A stretch of DNA of 64,000 nt from an uncultured Phocaeicola sp. GTDB lineage: Bacteria > Bacteroidota > Bacteroidia > Bacteroidales > Bacteroidaceae. Below the pieces are notes generated by a model, which made no database searches, was not told where the DNA came from, and saw nothing but the letters and a program-made list of their open reading frames with translations. Shown piece after piece: positions 1 to 8,588 of the stretch (positions within the stretch are counted from its first letter, which is position 1; the number at the start of each line of letters is the position of its first letter). The stretch is from NCBI GenBank assembly GCA_944320885.1, contig CALUJE010000014.1, positions 1 through 64,000 of the forward strand, written 5' to 3'. The position numbers were made by a program, and so were the translations under genes.

Positions 1-1193
1 GATAAATCAGAATTTACCGACACTTGACCGTTCATTAAAAGCGGTAGAAGTTCATCACGTTGCTTAGTAAGACTTTCGTTTTCCTTTTGAATTTCTAGCT
101 GTCTGTCATTGAGGGCTGATACCATTTCTTCCCATAAATCTAATACATTATCACTTGGCTTTAGCATTGGAAACTTCAGTATATCTTCACGAGAAACCTC
201 TTTGAAGGTTGTTCCTGTACCCAATTGTTCTATCTGTCTGATATGATGTTGTAGATAATAATATAGATAAATGGTTGTGTTTCCCGATTTAGGGACAAAG
301 CTCTTAAAACCTTGGTTTGTACACAATTCGGTTTTTGCGATTGCCAATAAACCTATTGGTGCACGGCTTGACATCAATATTGTATTTAAAGGTAACAAAT
401 GAGTGCTGCAAGAATCATAGCCTACCTGTGAAATGTTTCGTTCTCCTTTATAGACAAACTTTTGCTTTTGGTCAGATAAATCCTTTGGAGTAACCCAAAC
501 TATGTCCCCTCCATAATTTAATTCATTCATAGTTGAGGGAGTTGCACCATTATAAATCTCAGCAACATCATCTATCAGCTTTGTTTCCCATGAAATAGGT
601 ATATCACGCTTCAGTTTCTCATTCCAAACCATCTTACCGCCACTTGACTTATATGGCCTTCCGTTTTCATCAGGAAAATCAAACTGCAGAAACCAGTAAT
701 CGTAAAGTTGCTTTGCCATCGCCTCTAAATTCTGATTTATAGCACGATTAAGTTCGATTTTACGGTCAATATTATCTAAAAAAGACGCTATTTGTTTTTG
801 GCAGATTTTATCTTTTTGAAATGGAACAATTAAAGCGTGAACCACTTTCCTATCAAGCGATGGGACTACGCTACTTCCTTTTGAAAAAATTTTATCCAAA
901 TGTAAATTTTTAAGAAAATAGTATAAATATTTAGGGTCATTCCCTTTAAAATCTTTTACAAACAAAGCTGTATTATGTGCCCAAGTAGGTTGTTTATAAT
1001 AATGCACTTTTCCTACACTACCACTTCGTCCTACTGTAATACAGGGGTGATTACTACGTGCTGTGTCATGATAGCCAATAATACCATTTGACCCGGCAAC
1101 AGGAATATTTCCAATTTTCATTTGAGAAGACGGCAAATCATAACCTCTTTGTAGTTCAAGGATTTTTCCCAATTTATATTTTTTCAATTTCAT
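1..1193 (-). CDS. hsdS: Type I restriction-modification specificity subunit HsdS (3' end cut by window edge)
   Basis: The frame starts at the ATG read from 1193 and stays open to the left edge, giving about 397 residues, so only a few C-terminal residues are probably missing. It reads as two target-recognition halves, each followed by a helical conserved region. The first half begins with KLGKILELQRGYDLP and ends near QKQIASFLDNIDRKIELN; the second contains ISWETKLIDDVAEIYNGATP and ends near NESLTKQRDELLPLLMNGQV. This is the usual HsdS design, in which each half binds one part of a bipartite DNA target and the helices hold the HsdM subunits. It is the last visible gene of a compact minus-strand operon, 5 bp after the 142-residue unknown. 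HsdS genes in Bacteroidales are often shuffled by a nearby recombinase, but none is visible here because the sequence ends. Confidence 0.93.
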   Translation of the reverse strand, partial: MKLKKYKLGKILELQRGYDLPSSQMKIGNIPVAGSNGIIGYHDTARSNHPCITVGRSGSVGKVHYYKQPTWAHNTALFVKDFKGNDPKYLYYFLKNLHLDKIFSKGSSVVPSLDRKVVHALIVPFQKDKICQKQIASFLDNIDRKIELNRAINQNLEAMAKQLYDYWFLQFDFPDENGRPYKSSGGKMVWNEKLKRDIPISWETKLIDDVAEIYNGATPSTMNELNYGGDIVWVTPKDLSDQKQKFVYKGERNISQVGYDSCSTHLLPLNTILMSSRAPIGLLAIAKTELCTNQGFKSFVPKSGNTTIYLYYYLQHHIRQIEQLGTGTTFKEVSREDILKFPMLKPSDNVLDLWEEMVSALNDRQLEIQKENESLTKQRDELLPLLMNGQVSVNSDL

Positions 1194-1198
1194 TACTA

Positions 1199-1627
1199 TT
1201 ATCTTGATTCTTCAAAATTTGATATTTTCCTTGATTGCCAATGTTCGTTGAGCAAATCATTGAAACGATTATAAATTAGCTGCTGAATAGATATTGGGTC
1301 ATAGCCATTATCGCAATAACATTGGCTATAGTCAACAAAAAAACGTTCCTTTGGCGGTAAGCTATCATACTCATTATCTAATACACCCTCTACAGCTTCT
1401 TGTAAATATGGGCTGATTTCATCTAAAGATTTGCTTTGAAATTCAACAGAAAGAATGTCAAAGAAATTAAATGTTTTAGGATAATCATCTGTAGCAATAT
1501 TCACATTCCAAGAGTTCATTTTGCGAATAGCACGCTTACAGAGCCTAGTAATGATGTCCTTTGCAAAATTTTGGCATTGGTCTTGAATCTCTTCGATAAG
1601 TTTATCTTTATCATCCATTATTTCCAT
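1199..1627 (-). CDS. Hypothetical 142-residue protein inside the restriction operon
   Basis: I do not recognise this family. The product is acidic and soluble with no signal peptide or membrane segment. It carries Cys and Trp residues around SQCYCDNGYDP (about residues 101-111) and a helical C-terminus ending ISNFEESR. A second in-frame ATG at codon 4 (MDDKDK) is an equally plausible start. It lies 4 bp after rhuM and 5 bp before hsdS, so it is almost certainly co-transcribed and perhaps translationally coupled. Placement between the methylase and specificity genes suggests an accessory role in the restriction system, but that is only inference from position. Confidence 0.75.
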   Translation of the reverse strand: MEIMDDKDKLIEEIQDQCQNFAKDIITRLCKRAIRKMNSWNVNIATDDYPKTFNFFDILSVEFQSKSLDEISPYLQEAVEGVLDNEYDSLPPKERFFVDYSQCYCDNGYDPISIQQLIYNRFNDLLNEHWQSRKISNFEESR

Positions 1628-1631
1628 TGTT

Positions 1632-2633
1632 TTACTTGTCTAACATTTCTCTTATCTGTTTGTCAAAGTCAGAATCAATTCGTTGGGTTTTATTGAAAAT
1701 ATCATATTCTCCTTCAGCCTTTTCCTTTGCTTGTGCCGCAGAGATACGTCCTTTATCCGGTAATATCTGATATTTTCGGAAAGTCAGAAACTCGTTGACA
1801 CTGGCTGAAAATTGTTCCATATTGAATGTATTCTCACGTTCGATAAGGTCTTCAATATAATCGAAGAAACCTGTTACTGCACGTTCCAACTGACGTATTT
1901 CTTTTTCCTGCAAATAATTTTTGGCTATTGATACGTCCGATTTCAAGATACGTCCATCAGGAGCATTCTTCCATGTGGTCAGCCCCATGTGATCTTTGGT
2001 ATGGTCGGCTTTGGTATAGATAATCTCTGCCGCCGTCTGCCCTGTAATGGCATAATGGAAACGGTTCTGTATCATTGCGTAGAAATCGTGTGTAGTCTGC
2101 GAGTTTTTGTCGTAGTCCGTACTGCACTCGGCGTATATATCGGTAATTTGTTGCCAGATACGCCTTTCGCTGGCACGAATAGAACGAACTCTTTCAAGTA
2201 ATTCACGGAAATAATCCTTGCCGAATACCGCCGTTCCCTGCTTCAAACGGTCATCGTCTAATACAAACCCTTTCTTGATATACTCATTGAGAATCTTAGT
2301 TGCCCATTGACGGAACTTGGTGGCTTTTGGTGAAGAAACACGATAACCCACCGCAATAATCATATCAAGATTGTAGAAATCTACCAGTTCTTCCACTTCA
2401 CCTCTTATACCACGATTTACGACAGTTGCAATTTTTGCAACTGTCGTGTCTTGGTCAAGTTCTCCCTCTTTGAAGATATTGGCTATATGACGGCTAATGC
2501 CGGATTTGTCAATACCAAAAAGCTGTGCCATAGCTTTTTGCGTACACCAGATAGTTTCGTCTTTTATGATGACCTGAACCTTCCCCTCTTCATCGGGAAG
2601 ATTGTATAACAAAAATTGTATTTCGTTACTCAT
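1632..2633 (-). CDS. rhuM: RhuM family protein
   Basis: This 333-residue protein matches the RhuM family (named for a Salmonella pathogenicity-island gene). The N-terminal part has a winged-helix-like segment with VIIKDETIWCTQKAMAQLFG (about residues 22-41), then SGISRHIANIF. The conserved central motif FYNLDMIIAVGYRVSSPKAT (about 86-105) is followed by FRQWATKILNEYI. The C-terminal half resembles Fic/DOC-associated extensions: HDFYAMIQNRFHYAITGQTA and KADHTKDHMGLTTWK. The biochemical activity of RhuM proteins is not established; they often sit inside type I restriction operons. The start overlaps the end of hsdM by 8 bp, consistent with translational coupling. Confidence 0.9.
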   Translation of the reverse strand: MSNEIQFLLYNLPDEEGKVQVIIKDETIWCTQKAMAQLFGIDKSGISRHIANIFKEGELDQDTTVAKIATVVNRGIRGEVEELVDFYNLDMIIAVGYRVSSPKATKFRQWATKILNEYIKKGFVLDDDRLKQGTAVFGKDYFRELLERVRSIRASERRIWQQITDIYAECSTDYDKNSQTTHDFYAMIQNRFHYAITGQTAAEIIYTKADHTKDHMGLTTWKNAPDGRILKSDVSIAKNYLQEKEIRQLERAVTGFFDYIEDLIERENTFNMEQFSASVNEFLTFRKYQILPDKGRISAAQAKEKAEGEYDIFNKTQRIDSDFDKQIREMLDK

Positions 2634-4287
2634 TGCTGCCTACATTTGCGTTGAAACGCAAAGCGTCCAACTGTTTCATGATTTCTTCTTCTAAACGGTG
2701 GCTTTCTGCAAACTGTTCGGAAAGAGCCTGTTTGTAGTTGTCCATGCGGAGATTGAACTCTTCTTCAGTAATATCCACATAATCTATCTTGATGTCGAAA
2801 TATTGTCCCGCGGAGAGGCTGTATCCCTTCTCTTTGATTTCATCGTATGTGACAGCTATCGAAAAATCGTCAACGGCTTCCTTTCGCTGGAATGTACCGA
2901 CAATCTTTTCAATTTCATCATCATTAAGGCGCACCTTTTTCAGTCCGTTGGCATCCTTATATTCTTCGCCCAATTTGCTGGCGTCTATCAGAATCACTTT
3001 ATCTGCAGTAGCTGACTTGTCAAAGAACAGCACACTGACATTCGTTCCAGTATTGGCAAAAACGTTGCTCGGCATGGAAACACATCCATATACCACCTTA
3101 TCATCTACAATTTTATGAAGGATTTTGTTCTCAATACCACTTTTAGCTGTGATAAATCCAGTCGGAATGACAATCGCACCTTTGCCAGTCTTCTTCAATG
3201 AGTTGATGACGTGTTGGATGAAACAGGTGTATATTGCCATTGATTCTTTCTTTTTAGCAGGCACCTTGGGTACTCCTGCCCAAAAACGGGCCGGCATGGC
3301 GGCAATCTTCTCACGTGTGTCGGAGAAATCCATCTTGAAAGGCGGGTTACTGACCACAAAATCGAATTGGCGCAACTGTTTGCCGTCATCGCTCTTGTGG
3401 TAAGGACTTACAAGTGTATCACCTTGGATCGCATTATCGAGCGAAGAAACAAGCCCGTTGAGCAGCAAATTCAGTTTGAGCATCTTGTTGCTTCGTTGGG
3501 AAATATCTTGTGAGAAGATGGTACAACGGTCTTCGCCTATCTGGTGGCTTAATGCCATAAGCAATGTACCTGTTCCGGCAGACGGGTCATAACACTCCAT
3601 GCTGTGCAGGTCGGCATGGTCGCCGACAAGCAGACGTGCCATAATGGTAGCAATGGCATGAGGAGTATAATACTCCGCATACTTACCGCCTCCAGCAGTA
3701 TTGTAGTCTTTTATCAGGTATTCAAAGATACTAGAGAAGAAATCATAATTCTGTGCGAACGCTTCTTCAAAAGAGAAATTCACGAGCTTATCTACCAAAG
3801 CACGGGCAAAAGGCGCACGTTGGGCACTGTCCGTCACAAACGGGGTCAGAGGCTCGAACAAAGGAATCTTTGTATTGGCTGTAGTCTGTGTGGAGAATAT
3901 GTCCGCATTCTTTTCGGCAATATCCGTCATTGTATTGTCAAAGATGGTATCAAAATCTCCTTTCCCCTGCTGATTCCAAAGATTGGCTATCAAATGATAA
4001 GGTTCGAGCATAGGAACATCGGGCGAGATTGCGCTCTGAATAAGCATCCGCTCATTATCAGAAAGATTCTCGTATGCCGTTTCCCATTTTATATCTCCTG
4101 TAAGTTTCTTGGCTATGTCGCTTTTGGCATTTTTCAGTTCATAGCCGAACTTGTCATTCAGGAATTTATAAAGAAAAACCTGAGTGATAATCTTATATTC
4201 GTTGCCATCGTTTCCCATACCATATGACTGGCAGGTGGCCTTAAGCCCGTCGATGAGCTTTAATGTTTTTTCTTTAATGTCAGACAT
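2626..4287 (-). CDS. hsdM: Type I restriction-modification DNA methyltransferase subunit HsdM
   Basis: HsdM transfers a methyl group from S-adenosylmethionine to N6 of adenine in the target chosen by HsdS. The 553-residue protein has an N-terminal helical HsdM_N region (about residues 5-170). The N6-methylase domain follows, with the cofactor motif DPSAGTG (234-240) and the catalytic motif NPPF (314-317). Length and domain order are normal. It lies 5 bp after hsdR and overlaps rhuM by 8 bp, so it should be made as part of one transcript with the nuclease and specificity subunits. All key motifs are intact, so the methylase looks functional. Confidence 0.97.
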   Translation of the reverse strand: MSDIKEKTLKLIDGLKATCQSYGMGNDGNEYKIITQVFLYKFLNDKFGYELKNAKSDIAKKLTGDIKWETAYENLSDNERMLIQSAISPDVPMLEPYHLIANLWNQQGKGDFDTIFDNTMTDIAEKNADIFSTQTTANTKIPLFEPLTPFVTDSAQRAPFARALVDKLVNFSFEEAFAQNYDFFSSIFEYLIKDYNTAGGGKYAEYYTPHAIATIMARLLVGDHADLHSMECYDPSAGTGTLLMALSHQIGEDRCTIFSQDISQRSNKMLKLNLLLNGLVSSLDNAIQGDTLVSPYHKSDDGKQLRQFDFVVSNPPFKMDFSDTREKIAAMPARFWAGVPKVPAKKKESMAIYTCFIQHVINSLKKTGKGAIVIPTGFITAKSGIENKILHKIVDDKVVYGCVSMPSNVFANTGTNVSVLFFDKSATADKVILIDASKLGEEYKDANGLKKVRLNDDEIEKIVGTFQRKEAVDDFSIAVTYDEIKEKGYSLSAGQYFDIKIDYVDITEEEFNLRMDNYKQALSEQFAESHRLEEEIMKQLDALRFNANVGSNE

Positions 4288-4292
4288 AATCT

Positions 4293-7200
4293 TTATGAAA
4301 TGCCATAAGTGGCGTTATATTGGTTGATATATTGTTGTGAAATACGTGTCTGGATAAATTTGTAGTCTTCCATTTCAGGTTTTATCTGCGGAAAATGATA
4401 CAGACATCCGTTTATAAGAGCCATTACAGTGCGTCCGAAATAGGCATCCTTTTTCAGAATATCATTTCGGTCATATACCTTGGCATCCACATCCTCTTTT
4501 ATTATATTGAGTATGACTGATATTTCTTCGTCAAGAAACGAGAACATGGGTTTCTGTCCCTTCTCTTGCCTTTGTTTGTTTACCTCACGTATGCGCTTAT
4601 GTATACGAGCAAACTTTTCATCCCCCTTGTACTTTTTTAGCAACACATTATTCCGCTTTTGCAAGTCTTGCAGACGTTTTACAATTTCATCCAAAGCCTG
4701 AGTTTCCTCATTGAACTTGGCTATGGTGTCAATTACAAATCCATGTTCTTTGAACCGTTCCATAAAAGCATCACGCAATGATATGAACTCAGGATCTTCC
4801 TGGTCAAAGTTTTGAGTAAATGAAGCGATAGTGCGCTGCCATTTTTCTTTAAGTTCTGCCCCACCAGATATGAGCCGCATTTCTTCTTGTCCGATTTTGG
4901 AAAAGGTGAACTCTATATCCATCATCGCCTCGTTGATAAGGGTCTTTGTTTCGTCATTGGTGCTGAACGCTTCCTTTTGGTTTATGATACCAATCCGCCT
5001 TTGCACTTCAGAAAGGAGTTGTGGCAATTTTGTAATTTCAAGTTTAGAGAACTGTTCTTTCATATCCTCATCACCGAAAGTACGCACAAGGTTTGCCATG
5101 TTCTTCGCCGATTCCAATGCCTGTTTCAAATCGAGCAGTACGGCTTTGTCTTCCTCTGTGGATATTTCAGAAGAAAACTCTTCTGCATTATCGTAAGAAT
5201 AGTCAAAGAGTGTTTGGCGGATTTTCTTCATCTGGTTTATTATTTCTTCCTTATCCTCAATGACTTGGGTAAACGTATCTGTTGCAGCTTCTTGTCCAGT
5301 CTCGTCCACATCGTTAAAACGGTTCAACTCTCGTAAGTATGCTTCGTTTGTATCCTTGAAGTTGCGTTTAATGTCTGCAAAGTCAATGACAAATCCGTAA
5401 CGCATTCCCGGATAAGGACGATTCACGCGGGTAATGGCCTGAAGCAGGTTATGGTCTTTCAACTTGCGGCCGAAATATAAGCGTTTCAGACGGGGGGCGT
5501 CAAAACCAGTCAAAAGCATATTGAAGACAATAAGGATATCCACTGTCATATTCTTCTTGAAATCCTTAACTATCTGCTTTCTGGTTTCTTTGTCATCCGT
5601 ATCATGAAGGATAATTCCGGCTTTCAAAGGTCTGTTTTTCGATTTATAATCTGGTTCCAGCTCACCAACAGCATAAGTTCCGTCCGCCAGTTTTATCTTG
5701 ATTGGCTTCGGTTGGTATTTTTGCCATTCTTCTTCAAATAAATCATAAAGCCGTCGTGCCTGTTCGCTGGTTTCGCAGATGACCATGCCGCCCAAAGTAT
5801 CGTCTCCCTGTATCTTGCGGAACTCTTTCAAGTCCTTCATTATATAGCGAGCCAACTCTTTCACGTAACTAGGATGTTCTATGATTTCCGATTTTCGGAT
5901 GTCTTTCTTCTGTACCAAAGTATCCAGTTTGTCATATACATCTGAAAGCCGTTCCTTATAGGACGTTTCTATATCTTCACGTATGATTTTCAGCGTATAG
6001 CCATCTGCTATGGATTTGTCGTAATAATAAGTATGCAGGTAGTTGCCGAAAACTTTGCAACTTGCCCGTTCTTCTTTTAATAGCGGAGTGCCAGTAAGAG
6101 CTATTTTTATCGCATCCGTATCCGCATCGAAAAGGTTGGCAAGAAAACAGCCACCGGGCTTATATCCACGGTGTGCTTCGTCAAGTATGAAGATACGCTG
6201 AAGATTAGTTGCGTACTCATAGATACGCACTTTTTCCTTGTCTTCCGCAAAACGTTGTATGTTGACTACCGTAATTTCCGCCTGACCGCTCACACCTTGT
6301 TGCGCTTGGTTACTACGGAATTGTTCCATCAACTCGGCTCGTGTATTGGCTGTTGAAACAACTAAACCACGAGCTTCAAACTCTTGCGTGGCTTGCTCCA
6401 ATAAATCAAGACGGTCAACGATAAAATAGAATTTGGCAACTTTGTTTTGCTTAGAATAGAAATCGTTGAGAACATAGGTCAGATAATAGGACAAGGCGGT
6501 TTTTCCACTGCCTTGCGTATGCCATACCACACCGGATTTCATACCTTCTTCCAATTTCTTGCGGATAGCCAGTGATGCAAACAACTGTTGGTAGCGCATG
6601 ATATGCTTTTGGTCGGTAGATTCAATTTTACCGTCTACTTCACGTTCCATCCGCACATACGCTATGCCGTATCTGATGATGTATAACAACCGTTCGGGCG
6701 AACACATGGAAGTCAATACTCTATTGGTTGGTGTATTGAAGTCGAGGTTTGTTTGATATTCCGAACTGGAGTGGATAACTTGACAATTATAATCTGACAG
6801 TATCTGTTTTTCTACCGACTTATCAATGTCTTTATATGGGTAGTCACGATGGAAAGGTGCGACCTTCAAACCGCTCGGATTTTCTTCACGGAAACAATTG
6901 AAAGGAGAATAAGTACGTGCGCCGGTACAATAGAAAGCTCCTTGTATGGGGACGATACCACCCAGTGCATCGTATTCCATATTGTTGCTGAATATCATCA
7001 ACTGTGTGATATTGATGAAACGGCGGAATTTCTTATTGGGAAAGCGTTCCTTATTCATACGTTCGCTTTCCGTCAGTATTCCACCGCGATTGTTGGGTTT
7101 CTTCACTTCAACAAAGCAAAGCGGTAAACCGTTCACAAACAGAGTGATGTCCGGCCGGAACTCATCTTGCCCGTTCTTGCAGGTAAATTCGGCTGTAAAA

Positions 7201-7523
7201 TGGAATGTATTGTTCTTTATGTTGTCGAAGTCAATCAATTTTACAGGAGATATGGCTTTGAGACGGTTATAAAAGCCACGACCAAGATCATCATCATTTA
7301 ATTCCTTGCGAATGTCTTTCAGTACTTGAAGAAATGCCCCCTCGTGTCCAGGATTCAGCTTTATGAACTGCTGCTCGAAAACCGGCAATAAAATATTCGT
7401 CTCACCGTCATAAACTGTGCCATTCTTGTCTTCACTCAACTTACCGAAGTAAGTATATCCTATTCGAGTAAGATGAATCATTGCAGGCATCTGTACCCGT
7501 GTTGCTTCTGAAAATTGTTTCAT
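4293..7523 (-). CDS. hsdR: Type I restriction endonuclease subunit HsdR
   Basis: HsdR is the ATP-driven translocase and nuclease of the type I complex. The 1076-residue protein has an N-terminal PD-(D/E)xK nuclease core with Asp125, Glu139 and Lys141 (RPDITLF...CFVEVKK). It continues with a superfamily 2 helicase module: Walker A in HTQGSGKTAL near residue 337, the DEAH box in FILDEAHRG near 449, and motif VI in QAITRVNRPYPG. A long coiled-coil C-terminus binds the rest of the complex. Length is normal and no frame break is seen. It follows a lipoprotein gene by 20 bp and precedes hsdM by 5 bp. Nuclease, helicase and methylase motifs are all intact, which argues for an active system. Confidence 0.97.
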   Translation of the reverse strand: MKQFSEATRVQMPAMIHLTRIGYTYFGKLSEDKNGTVYDGETNILLPVFEQQFIKLNPGHEGAFLQVLKDIRKELNDDDLGRGFYNRLKAISPVKLIDFDNIKNNTFHFTAEFTCKNGQDEFRPDITLFVNGLPLCFVEVKKPNNRGGILTESERMNKERFPNKKFRRFINITQLMIFSNNMEYDALGGIVPIQGAFYCTGARTYSPFNCFREENPSGLKVAPFHRDYPYKDIDKSVEKQILSDYNCQVIHSSSEYQTNLDFNTPTNRVLTSMCSPERLLYIIRYGIAYVRMEREVDGKIESTDQKHIMRYQQLFASLAIRKKLEEGMKSGVVWHTQGSGKTALSYYLTYVLNDFYSKQNKVAKFYFIVDRLDLLEQATQEFEARGLVVSTANTRAELMEQFRSNQAQQGVSGQAEITVVNIQRFAEDKEKVRIYEYATNLQRIFILDEAHRGYKPGGCFLANLFDADTDAIKIALTGTPLLKEERASCKVFGNYLHTYYYDKSIADGYTLKIIREDIETSYKERLSDVYDKLDTLVQKKDIRKSEIIEHPSYVKELARYIMKDLKEFRKIQGDDTLGGMVICETSEQARRLYDLFEEEWQKYQPKPIKIKLADGTYAVGELEPDYKSKNRPLKAGIILHDTDDKETRKQIVKDFKKNMTVDILIVFNMLLTGFDAPRLKRLYFGRKLKDHNLLQAITRVNRPYPGMRYGFVIDFADIKRNFKDTNEAYLRELNRFNDVDETGQEAATDTFTQVIEDKEEIINQMKKIRQTLFDYSYDNAEEFSSEISTEEDKAVLLDLKQALESAKNMANLVRTFGDEDMKEQFSKLEITKLPQLLSEVQRRIGIINQKEAFSTNDETKTLINEAMMDIEFTFSKIGQEEMRLISGGAELKEKWQRTIASFTQNFDQEDPEFISLRDAFMERFKEHGFVIDTIAKFNEETQALDEIVKRLQDLQKRNNVLLKKYKGDEKFARIHKRIREVNKQRQEKGQKPMFSFLDEEISVILNIIKEDVDAKVYDRNDILKKDAYFGRTVMALINGCLYHFPQIKPEMEDYKFIQTRISQQYINQYNATYGIS

Positions 7524-7543
7524 GATTTTTACAAGAATAGGTT

Positions 7544-8167
7544 TTATTTGCCGATGACCCCATCAATTATTTGCTGAATTTGTTCAAAACCTTGAGGGTC
7601 ATTTTTATCAAGCAACATTCTTATTTGAAGGTTTTCGAAATTTTCATCCGTTATAAGTAGTATATCAACGAGTGATTTTATACCCAAGCCATTTGCACAT
7701 CTAAATCTATGGTAGATTGCCCATCCACAAAATTTATTTTCATCAATAGTTTTATATCTGTTCTTTATAAATTCCTTATATTCTTCAATTTCATCATTTA
7801 TCTTATTCAAACTAGTTTTAATTTCTTCCATTTCTTTTTTTGCTTGTCTATGTTGCTCTTGACCATAAGCATCCCATGAATCAGACCAAATAGCAGCAGA
7901 GGATTTTTCTCTATCATATTCATCTTGTAATGATTCTTGTTTAGAATGTAATTCTGATATTTTATATGCAGCAGTACAAGCTTCATAGTCTGTATAAATA
8001 GAAGTAAAAGCACTGTCAATTTTTGTTTCTACAGCCTCATACGAGCTTGCATCATTGAGGATTTTTTTTACTTCATTTTCAGCAAAAAAGGCCGCTTTTT
8101 CTTCTTTATTTTGACCACATCCAATCACTATTAGTGATAAAAAAAATAAGAATATTACATTTTTCAT
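7544..8167 (-). CDS. Predicted lipoprotein, first gene of the restriction operon
   Basis: The 207-residue product begins with a hydrophobic signal and a lipobox ending at Cys17 (LIVIGCG), so it should be a lipoprotein. The mature part is highly charged and helical, with a probable coiled coil around SELHSKQESLQDEYDREKSS and KEMEEIKTSLNKINDEIEEY (about 70-135). A C-terminal region carries FCGWAIYHRFRC. I do not recognise the family. It lies only 20 bp upstream of hsdR on the same strand, and the nearest promoter-like sequence is upstream of it, so it appears to be the first gene of the restriction operon. That is an odd position for an exported protein. It could instead be an unrelated gene sharing the promoter. 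Confidence 0.8.
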   Translation of the reverse strand: MKNVIFLFFLSLIVIGCGQNKEEKAAFFAENEVKKILNDASSYEAVETKIDSAFTSIYTDYEACTAAYKISELHSKQESLQDEYDREKSSAAIWSDSWDAYGQEQHRQAKKEMEEIKTSLNKINDEIEEYKEFIKNRYKTIDENKFCGWAIYHRFRCANGLGIKSLVDILLITDENFENLQIRMLLDKNDPQGFEQIQQIIDGVIGK

Positions 8168-8386
8168 ATTATTTATTTTTTGTTAATTGCAATTATTATT
8201 TATCTCAGACTGAATTACAATACTTTAAAAGTATGTTTTAGGCTTGACAAATTTGGTAGAATAGTATTAATATATAAGTTTAGATACTGTTGTTTGATTT
8301 ACTCTTTCCACAAAACTGTTTCGCCAACCATTTATTGGTTTTCTCCTTGTTAACCAATACAATTTTGATTGATTAAGTTTTTCATA

Positions 8387-8413
8387 TCACTATATTATGT
8401 ACAAATATAGTGA
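8387..8413 (-). promoter_or_regulatory. Palindromic operator overlapping a -7 promoter box upstream of the restriction operon
   Basis: Two perfect 10 bp inverted arms, TCACTATATT (8387-8396) and AATATAGTGA (8404-8413), are separated by 7 bp. On the minus strand the right side contains TATATTTG (8409 to 8402), a perfect match to the Bacteroides -7 consensus TAnnTTTG. No good -33 box is visible at the expected distance. A dimeric repressor bound here would cover the promoter of the lipoprotein-hsdR operon. The regulator is unknown; a product of the operon, such as RhuM with its helix-turn-helix-like N-terminus, is one guess. Confidence 0.55.
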
Positions 8414-8444
8414 TTTATTTTCATTCTAGTCTTATATGTAAATA

Positions 8445-8482
8445 AAAGCACGTGTGCTTCTTTTGAAAAGTACACGTGCTTT
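8445..8482 (-). terminator. Hairpin, probable terminator of the phosphoesterase gene (first copy)
   Basis: Perfect 11 bp arms AAAGCACGTGT (8445-8455) and ACACGTGCTTT (8472-8482) enclose a second small stem CTTTTGAAAAG. It lies downstream of the stop at 8589 on the minus strand and is followed on that strand by a T-rich stretch (complement of 8441-8447). Confidence 0.55.
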
Positions 8483-8489
8483 ATATAAG

Positions 8490-8524
8490 AAGGACGCGTC
8501 GTTTCTGAGAAAGTACACGTCCTT
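8490..8524 (-). terminator. Second tandem hairpin downstream of the phosphoesterase gene
   Basis: Arms AAGGACGCGT (8490-8499) and ACACGTCCTT (8515-8524) pair with one mismatch. The right arm and its surroundings (GAAAGTACACGTCCTTT) closely resemble the right arm of the neighbouring hairpin (GAAAAGTACACGTGCTTT), so the pair looks like a tandem duplication. Confidence 0.45.
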
Positions 8525-8588
8525 TTGTTGGTGAGAGATTTTTTTGTGTGCCTTTAGGCACATACCTTTAATTAAAGACTGTTTCCAA

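Larger units (their letters stand above)
8168..8588. other. Intergenic region between phosphoesterase gene and restriction operon
   Basis: This 421 bp AT-rich gap holds, from right to left (the direction of flanking transcription), two hairpins that probably end the phosphoesterase transcript (8445-8524), a -7-like box inside a perfect palindrome (8387-8413), and a short inverted repeat ATTGGTT/AACCAAT (8334-8340 and 8352-8358) in the presumed leader of the lipoprotein gene. The leader of about 230 nt is long. I see no coding sequence in it that I can support. Confidence 0.6.
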
